From NCBI RefSeq assembly GCF_008704535.1, contig NZ_CP023701.1, forward strand, positions 7,358,001 to 7,422,000: a stretch of 64,000 nt of DNA, read 5' to 3'. Positions 1 through 6,867 of this stretch are shown here, piece after piece. This DNA is from Streptomyces subrutilus (lineage in GTDB: Bacteria; Actinomycetota; Actinomycetes; Streptomycetales; Streptomycetaceae). The notes beneath the pieces were generated by a model that worked only from the letters and a program-made list of their open reading frames with translations, searched no databases and had not been told where the DNA came from. The position numbers were made by a program, and so were the translations under genes. The first letter of the stretch is position 1. Every line of letters begins with the position of its first letter.

Positions 1-1500
1 TCGACCGCCGGCCTGCTGCGCACCGGCGCCGACCGGCGGCTGACCGTAGCCCGGGACCGGCAGAACGCCGCCGCCCGCCGGCTCACCGGGCCGGTACGCG
101 CCGACACCGCCGCCCGCGCCGCCCTCGCCCGGGCCGCCGCCCGGTCCGACGCCGCCGACCGGGCCTTCGACACCCGCAGGGCCGAACTCGACGCCCTCGC
201 CCGGACGGCGGAGACCGCCGCCGCCGAATTCCACCGGGTGCGCGCCGCCACCGACCGGCTCACCCGCTGGCACCAGCTCGCCGCCACCGCCGAAGGCCGC
301 CGGCACCTCGCCGGCCTCGCGGAACCGGCGCCCGTGACCCACACGGCCCCGCCCGCGCCCCCGCCGCCGGCCCCCGCCGTACGGCCCCCGGCCCCCCGCT
401 TCACCCCGTCCCCCGACGGCGGGCGGCTGACCTCGCCCGACCACGTCGCGTACACCGTGCACGAAGTACCCCGCGACGGCGACGCCTTCTTCCACGCGCT
501 CGCCGAGGGCCTGGCCAGGACCGCTCCCGCCCTCCTGACCCGGCACGGCATCGACCCGGCCGACCCGCGCGCCCCCCGCGCCCTGCGCCGGACCCTCGCG
601 GCCCGCCTGAGCGACCCCGCGGACGCGGACCTGCTCGCCGCCGTCGCCCCGGACGACACCGACGTGTTCACCGCGGCCGAGATCGACGCCACCGGCCCGG
701 TGGCGGACCTCGCCGCCGGCACCCCCGGCCGCCGCGAGTTCGACCAGCTCGGCGTCGTCCCGTACGCCGCCGCCCTGGACGACGCCGCCCGGGCCGCCCT
801 CGCGACCGCCCAACTGGCCAGGACCGGCGACGCCGACGACGACGCAGGCTGGGACCACGCCGCCGCCGACCTCCTCCCCGTCCTCGCCGCCCGCACCTTC
901 GGCACCGACGTCACCGTGGTGCGCGGCGACGGCAGCTTCCAGACCTTCACCCCGGGCCCCCGGCCGGGATCCGCGCACCTCCACGGCCTCGTCCCCCCGC
1001 CCCCGCCCCGCCCCCACGTCGTCCTCGTCCTGACCGACCGCCACTACCGCCTCGCCGTACCGGACCCCGCCCACCCGCCGCCGCCCCCGCTCCCCTGCTC
1101 CCCACCCGGGCGGCCCCTCGACGAGGCCCTGCTGGCGGCGCTCGGGGAGGGGGACGCCCGGCGGCTGCTGGACCGCCACCGGCCCGTACCCGTGGCGGAA
1201 CTGGCCGGTGCGGGCGTCACGCTGACCGCCGGTCAGGCGGCGCACGCGGTGCTGCTCGGCGGCACGCTGACCGTGGCGGAGCTGGGCCTGACCCCGCTGC
1301 AGCACCTGCGCTGGCTGCTGGCGCGCGCCGCCGGCGCACCGGCCGACACGGGCGCCGCCGCGCTGCTGCTCGGCATCGCCATCGAGGTCACCGGCCCGGA
1401 CGGCCGAACCCACCGCCACGGGCCCGGCTCCGGCCCCGCGGTGCGGCTGCTCTTCGACGGCGCGGGGTACGCCGTTGCCCGAGCCGCGGGCCCCGGCTGA
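1..1500 (+). CDS. C-terminal part of a very large protein with a degenerate OTU-like domain
   Basis: The frame is open from the first base, so the real start lies outside the window; 499 codons are visible. The first ~80 residues are Ala/Arg-rich and probably helical, then a Pro-rich linker (bases 340-410). A segment resembling an OTU cysteine-protease fold follows: R-D-G-D-A-F-F-H-A-L where OTU enzymes have D-G-D-C, a conserved-type Trp (850-852) before an L-L-P-V-L-A-A-R helix, and a C-terminal D-R-H-Y (His at 1042-1044). The catalytic Cys position is Ala (484-486), so a hydrolase activity is unlikely. Giant Streptomyces proteins with many such modules are known, but the function of this tail is unknown. 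The OTU assignment is by eye. A GTG at 238 is only an internal codon. Confidence 0.8.
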   Translation, partial: STAGLLRTGADRRLTVARDRQNAAARRLTGPVRADTAARAALARAAARSDAADRAFDTRRAELDALARTAETAAAEFHRVRAATDRLTRWHQLAATAEGRRHLAGLAEPAPVTHTAPPAPPPPAPAVRPPAPRFTPSPDGGRLTSPDHVAYTVHEVPRDGDAFFHALAEGLARTAPALLTRHGIDPADPRAPRALRRTLAARLSDPADADLLAAVAPDDTDVFTAAEIDATGPVADLAAGTPGRREFDQLGVVPYAAALDDAARAALATAQLARTGDADDDAGWDHAAADLLPVLAARTFGTDVTVVRGDGSFQTFTPGPRPGSAHLHGLVPPPPPRPHVVLVLTDRHYRLAVPDPAHPPPPPLPCSPPGRPLDEALLAALGEGDARRLLDRHRPVPVAELAGAGVTLTAGQAAHAVLLGGTLTVAELGLTPLQHLRWLLARAAGAPADTGAAALLLGIAIEVTGPDGRTHRHGPGSGPAVRLLFDGAGYAVARAAGPG

Positions 1501-1560
1501 AACGGGCCGGTTCCGCGGCTCGGGCGTCAGGGCGCGCGGCCCTGGTGGGGGCGCGGCCGG

Positions 1561-2508
1561 TCAGTGGCCCCGTACGGCCGAGGCGGCGAGTTCCGCGTAT
1601 TCGTGCAGGCCGTAGGCCAGGCCCGGGGCCAGCAGGGCCGATACCGCCACCGCCGCGACCAGGCCGGCCGCCGCTGCCCGGGCCCCACGGGTCCGGGGGC
1701 CGACCGGCGCCGGGCGCAGCAGGGCCTCGACGCGCCGGGGGACCGGGCCGGCGCCCACCGAGAGCAGAGGGCCGCGACCGCGGCCCGGGCGCTCGGTCGT
1801 GGCGGCGGCCAGTGCGGCGCGGGCGATGGCGCCCGCCGCGAGGCGGCGGTCGCCCACCGAGGACGCGGCCCGCTCGTCCGCCCACCGTTCCAGGTGGAAG
1901 TCGAGGACCGGCCGCAGCGAGCGCAGCGCCGGATGGACCGCGGCGGCGAGGTGGGCGGTGGCGGCCAGCAGGTGGTGCCGGTCGGCGAGATGGGCCCGTT
2001 CGTGCCCGAACAGCACGTCGCGCTCCGCCGGACCGAGCGCCCCGAGCATGCCCGTGCTCACCACGACCCGTCCGCGCCGGCCCCGCCACCCCGGCAGCGC
2101 GAACGCCTCCGGTCGGGCCCCCGCCACCACCAGGAGGTCGCCGTCGGACACGGCGTCGCCGGTGGCCGCCCAGGCCCGCGCGAGCAGCGCGCGGCGCTCG
2201 CGGCGGCGGGCGGTCAGCAGCACCGCCTGCCAGACCAGCACCGCGCCGGCGAGGGCGGCGGCCGGTACGGCGGCCGGCCACGCGGCAGCCTCCCGGGACA
2301 GCGGAACCCGTTCCAGCGACGCGAGGAACGGTACGTGGACCAGGCCCACCAGCGCCGCCACCGTGCCCCCGGCCGCCAAGGCCCCGGCCCCCGTCAGAAC
2401 CAGGCACGCCTCCCGCGGCGGCAGCAGCGCGGCCAGTCGGCGCCCCGCGGCCGCCGTACCCCACGGGAGCAGCAGCGCCAGCGCCACCACGGTCAGGAGC
2501 AGCGTCAC
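1561..2508 (-). CDS. M56 family (BlaR1/MecR1-like) membrane metallopeptidase
   Basis: This 315-residue protein has hydrophobic segments near residues 3-18, 35-60, 75-100 and close to the C-terminus. Its cytoplasmic zinc-protease motif is H-E-R-A-H inside the sequence F-G-H-E-R-A-H-L-A-D, followed by E-R-W-A-D-E, which supplies the third metal ligand. M56 enzymes of this type usually cleave the BlaI-like repressor encoded beside them after an envelope signal. Unlike BlaR1, no penicillin-binding sensor domain follows the last membrane segment, so a beta-lactam signal is not implied. The GTG start overlaps the blaI-like stop (GTGA), so the two are translationally coupled. Other Streptomyces pairs of this kind occur with unknown inducers. 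Confidence 0.88.
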   Translation of the reverse strand: MTLLLTVVALALLLPWGTAAAGRRLAALLPPREACLVLTGAGALAAGGTVAALVGLVHVPFLASLERVPLSREAAAWPAAVPAAALAGAVLVWQAVLLTARRRERRALLARAWAATGDAVSDGDLLVVAGARPEAFALPGWRGRRGRVVVSTGMLGALGPAERDVLFGHERAHLADRHHLLAATAHLAAAVHPALRSLRPVLDFHLERWADERAASSVGDRRLAAGAIARAALAAATTERPGRGRGPLLSVGAGPVPRRVEALLRPAPVGPRTRGARAAAAGLVAAVAVSALLAPGLAYGLHEYAELAASAVRGH

Positions 2509-2885
2509 GCGCCGTCCCCGGACTCGCGCAGCAGCCGCCGCAGCGCCTCCTCGTCGTCCTCGGACAGCGAGGACACGAACCGCTTCAGCACCAGGTCGCG
2601 GTGCGGCTCCCGTTCCAGCTCCCGCCGCATCCGCCCGGCCGCCAGACCCGCGGCGTCGTCCGCGGCCGCGTAGGCGAAGCCGCGGCCCGCCCGGGTCCGT
2701 ACCAGCGTCCCCTTCTCGTGCAGGCGGGTCAGGATCGTCGTCACCGTCGTCCGCGCCAGCTCCCGCCCGAGCTCCGCGTTGATCTGCTGCGGTGTCAGCG
2801 GCTCCTCGGCCGCCCACAGCACCGCCAGCACCTCGGCGACCAGCTCGCCCTGCGGGCGCCGCGCTTCCCGGCCGTCCTCCACCAT
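2505..2885 (-). CDS. BlaI/MecI/CopY family transcriptional repressor
   Basis: The 126-residue product begins at ATG (2883-2885). It has a winged-helix domain (about residues 10-85): E-V-L-A-V-L-W, then P-L-T-P-Q-Q-I-N, the recognition region T-T-V-T-T-I-L-T-R-L, and the wing G-T-L-V-R-T-R. The C-terminal helical part (residues 85-126) is the usual dimerisation and cleavage region. It is the upstream gene of a two-gene operon with the M56 peptidase, which is expected to inactivate it. By family behaviour it should repress its own promoter; I found no clear T-A-C-A / T-G-T-A operator in the sequence upstream. Confidence 0.9.
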   Translation of the reverse strand: MVEDGREARRPQGELVAEVLAVLWAAEEPLTPQQINAELGRELARTTVTTILTRLHEKGTLVRTRAGRGFAYAAADDAAGLAAGRMRRELEREPHRDLVLKRFVSSLSEDDEEALRRLLRESGDGA

Positions 2886-3227
2886 TTCCCCTACCGCCCT
2901 GCTGCCGCCCCGTGCCGCTGCGCCGGAGTCCGAACATCGATGCCCACCCGACTGTACGGGGCGGGTACCGACGGAAGGCCGGCCGCCCGGCCGGGCCCGC
3001 AGGACCACCGCCGTGGCCCCCGGGGCCGTGCGTCCGGCAGGGCCGGCCGGAGCGGTCCGCGTGGGCGTCCTCGCGCGACTCCGTCGACGTCCCGCCATCG
3101 AACGCCGCATTCTCCCGAAGCCGTTCGGACATCCCCGTGCCGTGCCGTGTCGTGGTCCGTGCCGTGCGCATGCGCCGGAAGCCCTTTCGAGCCCTCCGGC
3201 GCGGCGCGGATGTGCGGGCAGCACAGA
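2886..3227. other. Intergenic region upstream of the blaI-like gene
   Basis: No supported gene lies here. It must contain the minus-strand promoter of the BlaI/M56 operon. The long open frames on both strands lack a ribosome binding site and any recognisable family. The right-hand end runs into a strong hairpin that belongs to the next gene. Confidence 0.5.
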
Positions 3228-3261
3228 GCGTGGGCCCCTCCCGGAGGGGAGGGGCCCACGC
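3228..3261 (-). terminator. Strong hairpin terminator
   Basis: A perfect 15-bp stem (3228-3242 with 3247-3261) encloses a 4-base loop. It starts 26 bases past the stop codon of the small hydrophobic protein in the direction of that gene. There is no long T tract, as is usual in Streptomyces. Confidence 0.8.
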
Positions 3262-3286
3262 CTTTCGGATCCGGTAGGACCGCCGT

Positions 3287-3448
3287 CTACCAGCGGTACC
3301 AGCGGCCGCTGCCGCCCTTGGGACGGGCGACGAAACCGATCAGCCACAGCACCAGCACGGCGATGGCGACCCACCAGAGGATCTTCACCGCGAAACCGGC
3401 ACCGAAGAGGATCAGGGCGAGCAGAAGAACGAGAAGCAGGGGAACCAT
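3287..3448 (-). CDS. Small hydrophobic membrane protein (53 residues)
   Basis: The ATG at 3446-3448 has a strong GGAGG site eight bases upstream, which decides the start over a longer frame. The peptide is almost entirely apolar, with two membrane-spanning stretches (about residues 2-20 and 22-41) and a short basic/aromatic tail ending R-W-Y-R-W. It resembles the small 'hydrophobic protein' family common in actinobacteria and often stress-induced. It is divergent from the CsbD gene, another stress protein. Its molecular role is unknown. Confidence 0.8.
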   Translation of the reverse strand: MVPLLLVLLLALILFGAGFAVKILWWVAIAVLVLWLIGFVARPKGGSGRWYRW

Positions 3449-3589
3449 GATTATCAACCTCCGAGCAACCTGGTGCCCGGCGCTCCCTCGACCATGCACC
3501 CGGAATTTAATCGGTTCTTATCGGTCCAGGTGGGAAGTGGAATGCGCCAGGGCGTCAGAGCCGTGGACCGGAGGATTTCCCCGCACCCC

Positions 3590-3613
3590 GTTTGAGACGT
3601 CCGTGACGGGCCA
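3590..3613 (+). promoter_or_regulatory. Possible sigma-B-type promoter of the CsbD gene
   Basis: GTTT (3590-3593) is followed after 14 bases by GGGCCA (3608-3613). The Streptomyces SigB-class pattern is GTTT-N14/15-GGGTA(C/T), so the -35 fits and the -10 fits only partly. It lies 45 bases upstream of the CsbD start. CsbD is a SigB-regulated protein in Bacillus, which makes the position suggestive, not proven. Confidence 0.3.
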
Positions 3614-3657
3614 GACGAAGTGATGCAAGGCGATTTCCGATGCGAGGAGTGATGGTT

Positions 3658-3831
3658 GTGTCTGCTGACGAGAAGACCCAGGCCAAGACCGATCAGGCCA
3701 AGGGCAAGGTCAAGGAGGCCGCCGGTCGCGCCGTGGGCAACGAGCGCCTCACCGCCGAGGGCCGCGCCGACCAGGCGAAGGGCGATGCCCGCGAGGCCAA
3801 GGAGAAGGTGAAGGACACCTTCAAGCACTGA
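3658..3831 (+). CDS. CsbD family stress protein
   Basis: A 57-residue, Lys/Ala/Glu-rich, Cys-free hydrophilic protein with the CsbD pattern: A-K-T-D-Q-A-K-G-K-V-K-E, then R-A-D-Q-A-K-G-D near the C-terminus. It is predicted to be mostly amphipathic helix. I place the start at GTG 3658 because the AGGAG at 3645-3649 is ideally spaced for it; ATG 3652 or 3640 would add two or six residues. CsbD proteins are abundant general-stress proteins of unknown biochemical function. It is transcribed away from the hydrophobic peptide gene. Confidence 0.9.
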   Translation: MSADEKTQAKTDQAKGKVKEAAGRAVGNERLTAEGRADQAKGDAREAKEKVKDTFKH

Positions 3832-3896
3832 CGTGCACGGAGGAGCGCCGGCCGGTGGGCCGGGCGCCGACGAGAACGCACCGCACGAGCGGTACA

Positions 3897-3933
3897 CGCG
3901 TGGGGCCCCGGCCGAGAGCCGGGGCCCCACGCG
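3897..3933 (+). terminator. Hairpin terminator of the CsbD gene
   Basis: A perfect 16-bp G+C-rich stem (3897-3912 with 3918-3933) with a 5-base loop lies 66 bases after the CsbD stop codon. Confidence 0.75.
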
Positions 3934-4028
3934 TCATCACGGCCCCGCACCGGCGGCCGCGCGTCCCGCGCGCGGCCCCGCCCGGGCCGTCCACCTGAAG
4001 CACCTCGCCGACCGGAGAGCGAAGCGAC

Positions 4029-4160
4029 GTGGACCAGATGATGCTGCTGTTCGCCGCCCGCCGCCCCGACGGACCCTCGTGGTCGCCGTACCTGGCCGTG
4101 GGCCTCTTCCTGCTCGTGACGACCTTCGTCGGGATCATGTACGGCAGGAAGCGCCGCTGA
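4029..4160 (+). CDS. 43-residue single-pass membrane peptide
   Basis: A GTG start (4029) follows a GGAG at about 11 bases. The product has a short polar N-terminus with R-R-P-D-G-P-S-W, one hydrophobic segment (about residues 20-38, L-A-V-G-L-F-L-L-V-T-T-F-V-G-I) and a basic tail ending G-R-K-R-R. That is the layout of an N-out single-span peptide with a positive-inside tail. It lies between two terminated units, so it probably has its own promoter. I do not recognise a family; the call rests on composition and the ribosome binding site. Confidence 0.6.
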   Translation: MDQMMLLFAARRPDGPSWSPYLAVGLFLLVTTFVGIMYGRKRR

Positions 4161-4188
4161 CGGCCCGCCCGCGGGGTCCGGTGCGGAC

Positions 4189-4773
4189 TCAGGGCCTGAC
4201 GACCGCCGACCAGCCCACCGTGCAGCTCAGGGTCACGGTGCAGGAGGTCTCGTAGATGTCGCCCGCGGTCGTCAGGACCTTCACGTACACGCGGCCCGCG
4301 TCCAGCTTCACGGCGACCCCGCAGGCGTTGCGCGGGTATCCCGGCGTCCCCGCCCTGGTGAGGTCCCGCCAGGTGTAGGCGCTGGTCGCGGAGGCGCGGT
4401 AGCCCGCGAAGACCTTGCCGCGGGTGAGCGCCGCGCTGTACTCGCTGCCGATCACGGCGCCCGGGACGGTGTCGATGTTCACGCACGGACCGGCCGGTCC
4501 GCGGTCGCCCTTGGGGCCCTTCGAGCCCTGCGGTCCGCGCGTCCCCGTACAGCCGTCGTTCGCGCGGACCGGCTTCGCGGCGGGGCGCTTGCCGGGCTTG
4601 GCCTTGCCCGTCCGGTACTCAGGAAGCGTCTTGGCGCACTCCGCCCCCGCCACCGCCGCACCCCCGGGGGCGGCCATGGCCGGGGCGGACACCGAGGTGA
4701 GCCCGAGCGCCATCGGCAGGGCCAGGCCGCCGGTCAGCCACGCACGACGAGCCGTCTTCGATACAGCGATCAT
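4189..4773 (-). CDS. Secreted protein with a short collagen-like Gly-X-Y segment
   Basis: 194 residues from ATG 4771-4773, with a GGGAGTAGGA site just upstream. A Sec signal peptide covers about residues 1-34 and ends A-P-A-M-A. A Lys/Pro-rich linker leads into six to seven consecutive Gly-X-Y triplets (about residues 78-98; examples G-P-K, G-D-R, G-P-A), then a roughly 95-residue C-terminal domain with Cys residues that could pair (A-C-G-V, S-C-T-V, S-C-T-V). The triplets are too few for a stable triple helix alone, so the C-terminal domain may trimerise. It is monocistronic. The function is unknown; surface or extracellular location is inferred from the signal peptide. Confidence 0.82.
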   Translation of the reverse strand: MIAVSKTARRAWLTGGLALPMALGLTSVSAPAMAAPGGAAVAGAECAKTLPEYRTGKAKPGKRPAAKPVRANDGCTGTRGPQGSKGPKGDRGPAGPCVNIDTVPGAVIGSEYSAALTRGKVFAGYRASATSAYTWRDLTRAGTPGYPRNACGVAVKLDAGRVYVKVLTTAGDIYETSCTVTLSCTVGWSAVVRP

Positions 4774-5007
4774 TCCTACTCCCTGTCTCGTACCTTCGAA
4801 CAGAGGGGAGCATGACCTGAAAAAAGGATATGAGGACGGTATGGCGGCCAAAGTCGTGCGAACATCAGCGTTTTGGCGCAACGACGCGCCGTGCACCCGG
4901 GGCGCCGCCGCCCCGGGACGGCCTCGGAACGGAGGCCCGGATCGGACGGGAAGGCGCGCTGTGGGAGGATCAGCGGGCTTGGCGGGCCGCGAACGAGTGA
5001 GGGAGTT

Positions 5008-5613
5008 ATGACACACGCGTCAGGGGACGACGCCCCGGGGACCGGTACGGGCATGCCGCTCGGCGCCCCGCCGCGCCCCGAAGCCGCGCCGCTCACCGAG
5101 CCCGCGGGGTACGCGGCGCCCGCGGGGTACGCGGCGCCCGCGCCGACCGGGCCCGCTCCGCTCACCGTGCCCGTCGGGTACGCACCGACCGCGCCCTCGC
5201 CGCTCACGGCGCCCGCTCCGCCCACCGCTGCCGTCCCGCCCTCCGAGACCCCGCCGCCCGCGACGGTCGCCGCCGCCCGCGCGGTGGTGGCGGCGCTCCT
5301 GGAGACGTACGGCCTGCCCGGGGAGGGCCGCACCGTCACGGACGCCCTGCTGGTCACCTCGGAGCTCGTCACCAACGCGATACGCCACGGCGGCGGGCTG
5401 GCGGCCTTCCGCGCCGAGGTGCACGACGGGGCCCTGCGCGTCGTGGTGGCCGACCGGACGCCGGAGCTCCCCGCGTCCCGGAGCGGCGACCCCGCCCTCG
5501 GCCACCAGATCGGCGGCTACGGATGGCCCCTGATCCGCAGCATCGCGGACGAGGTCACCATCACCCCGCACGCCGCGGGCAAACACATCACCGCGACGCT
5601 CCGCCTCCCCTGA
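5008..5613 (+). CDS. Anti-sigma-factor-type ATP-binding protein (HATPase_c_2) with Pro/Ala-rich N-terminus
   Basis: 201 residues. ATG 5008 with GAGGGAG upstream decides the start. Residues 1-80 are a low-complexity Pro/Ala/Thr linker with repeated A-G-Y-A-A-P. The ATPase domain follows (about 85-201): N-box V-T-S-E-L-V-T-N-A-I-R-H-G-G-G, a V-V-A-D-R-T-P segment and the lid/G2 sequence G-G-Y-G-W-P-L-I. This is the RsbW/SpoIIAB-like family that binds ATP and acts as a serine kinase of STAS antagonists or holds a sigma factor. It is a close paralogue of the ATPase at 30658-31083 (same N-box and G-Y-G-W-P-L-I). No sigma factor or STAS gene is adjacent, so the partner is unknown. Confidence 0.9.
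   Translation: MTHASGDDAPGTGTGMPLGAPPRPEAAPLTEPAGYAAPAGYAAPAPTGPAPLTVPVGYAPTAPSPLTAPAPPTAAVPPSETPPPATVAAARAVVAALLETYGLPGEGRTVTDALLVTSELVTNAIRHGGGLAAFRAEVHDGALRVVVADRTPELPASRSGDPALGHQIGGYGWPLIRSIADEVTITPHAAGKHITATLRLP
5101..5142 (+). repeat. 18-bp in-frame tandem repeat
   Basis: Two perfect 18-bp copies (5101-5118, 5119-5136) and a 6-bp start of a third encode repeated P-A-G-Y-A-A in the linker of the ATPase. A likely spot for replication slippage. Confidence 0.85.
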
Positions 5614-5695
5614 GCCGGGGATTGGATCACGTTCCGCCGGGTAGGCGACGGCGAAACCGATGATCACAGAAGATCCACTGGTGAAGGGAACACCC

Positions 5696-5923
5696 ATGCT
5701 GATGGCCCACCCGGCGGTACTGCCCGGCCTCGTCGACCGCTACTGGGCCCTGGCCGTGCTCGACGCCGCGGAGGGCGGCTCACCCGTGGGCAAGGAGATC
5801 GAGGACGTCGCGCGGGCCCTGTGCGTGGCCACCGGCACCACGGACGTGCACGCCGCCCTGATCGCGGCCCGACACCACCTGCCCGGCGCCGGCGCCCTCG
5901 ACGACTCCGTCCTCGCCTCCTGA
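5696..5923 (+). CDS. DUF5133 domain protein
   Basis: 75 residues starting M-L-M-A-H-P, the usual N-terminus of this Streptomyces-specific family; GAAGGGA upstream of ATG 5696 supports it over the in-frame ATG at 5660. The conserved core includes E-D-V-A-R-A-L-C-V-A-T-G-T followed by A-L-I-A-A-R. It is a small, probably helical cytoplasmic protein. Members often lie beside signalling or stress genes, as here, but no biochemical function is established. It converges on the response regulator gene. Confidence 0.85.
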   Translation: MLMAHPAVLPGLVDRYWALAVLDAAEGGSPVGKEIEDVARALCVATGTTDVHAALIAARHHLPGAGALDDSVLAS

Positions 5924-5934
5924 GCGCCCCGGCC

Positions 5935-5967
5935 GACCCCGGACGGGAGCACCTCCCGCCCGGGGTC
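5935..5967. terminator. Bidirectional hairpin between convergent genes
   Basis: A 15-bp stem with one A.C mismatch (5935-5949 with 5953-5967) and a 3-base loop sits between the stop codons of the DUF5133 gene and the response regulator gene. Confidence 0.7.
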
Positions 5968-5974
5968 GCGCCGG

Positions 5975-6754
5975 TCAGGTGCGGGGCGGGCGGGTGGCGG
6001 TGTCGAGGTAGAAGGCGTCGATGCTCTGCACGGCCCTCTCGAACTCGTCGAGGTTGACCGGCTTGGTCACGTACGCGTTGGCGTGGCTGTTGTACGCACC
6101 GGTGACGTCCTCGGGCGCGGAGGACGTGGTGAGGACGACGACGGGGATGGTCTGCAGGTTCTCGTCCGTCTTGAGGATCTGGAGCAGGTCGCGGCCGTTC
6201 ATCCGGGGCATGTTGAGGTCGAGGACGATGAGGTCCGGACGGACGCTGCCGGGCGCGCGCAGGTGTTCCAGCGCGGCGACCCCGTCGGTGACCTGGACCA
6301 GGTTGCGCGTCCCGCGCTCGGAGAGGGCCTCCTCGATGAGCATGGCGTCGGCCATGTCGTCCTCGACGAGCAGCACGTCGTAGGCGCGGGCGGGAACGGT
6401 CATCATCGGATGCTCCGTGGGCTTGTCGTGTGAGTGGTTGAAGAGTCCGGGCCAGCGCCGTCGGGCGCCCTGCCGCGTGATGCCGCAGGCGTCGCCGAGC
6501 TGCGGGTAGCCCGCGCCGGCCCGCGCGGCGTCCGCGGCGGCGTCCTGCTGCAGTCGCTCCGCGGCCAGCCGTACGTGGTCCAGGACCCGCAGCAGGGCCA
6601 GCGCCTGCGCGGCGCCGTCCGCGTGTGGCGGCGGGCCGTCCGGGATCAGGCGGGTGAGGCGCTGCGCGAGGTCGGCGACCGCCCCGTCCACGGCGGCGGC
6701 CGTCTCCCGGGGCGTCGCCCCCGGTACGAAGTTGTTGCCCGGCATGTCCGGCAC
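5975..6754 (-). CDS. Rcp1-type response regulator, in frame with an upstream helical/HTH-like protein
   Basis: The receiver domain is the C-terminal 143 residues (ATG 6404-6406, own GGAG site). It has the acidic pair V-E-D-D, the phosphorylated Asp in V-L-D-L-N-M-P (Asp 63 from that start), T-T-S and the conserved Lys in V-T-K-P-V. This is the single-domain Rcp1 family that partners phytochrome-like or CHASE3 kinases, and such a kinase is divergent next door. The frame stays open upstream for 116 more codons from GTG 6752-6754, which has GGAGG five bases before it. That part contains a helical segment and Q-L-G-D-A-C-G-I-T-R-Q-G-A-R-R-R-W-P-G, resembling the recognition region of small HTH proteins usually encoded separately. 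Either one 259-residue fusion, or both products, could be made. Confidence 0.85.
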   Translation of the reverse strand: MPDMPGNNFVPGATPRETAAAVDGAVADLAQRLTRLIPDGPPPHADGAAQALALLRVLDHVRLAAERLQQDAAADAARAGAGYPQLGDACGITRQGARRRWPGLFNHSHDKPTEHPMMTVPARAYDVLLVEDDMADAMLIEEALSERGTRNLVQVTDGVAALEHLRAPGSVRPDLIVLDLNMPRMNGRDLLQILKTDENLQTIPVVVLTTSSAPEDVTGAYNSHANAYVTKPVNLDEFERAVQSIDAFYLDTATRPPRT

Positions 6755-6867
6755 TCTAGCCTCCGGCGGCGGGACCTCGACAACAGTGGTTGTCCCGAAC
6801 CGCTCTACAGTATGCAGGCCGCACCCGCATCCGGGTGAGCGGCCGCGACAGCAGAGGGGCGTACGAA

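Noticed and set aside
1545-3623. Long plus-strand frame over the M56/BlaI genes
   Set aside because: Pro/Arg-rich shadow of the minus-strand genes, which have clear family motifs.
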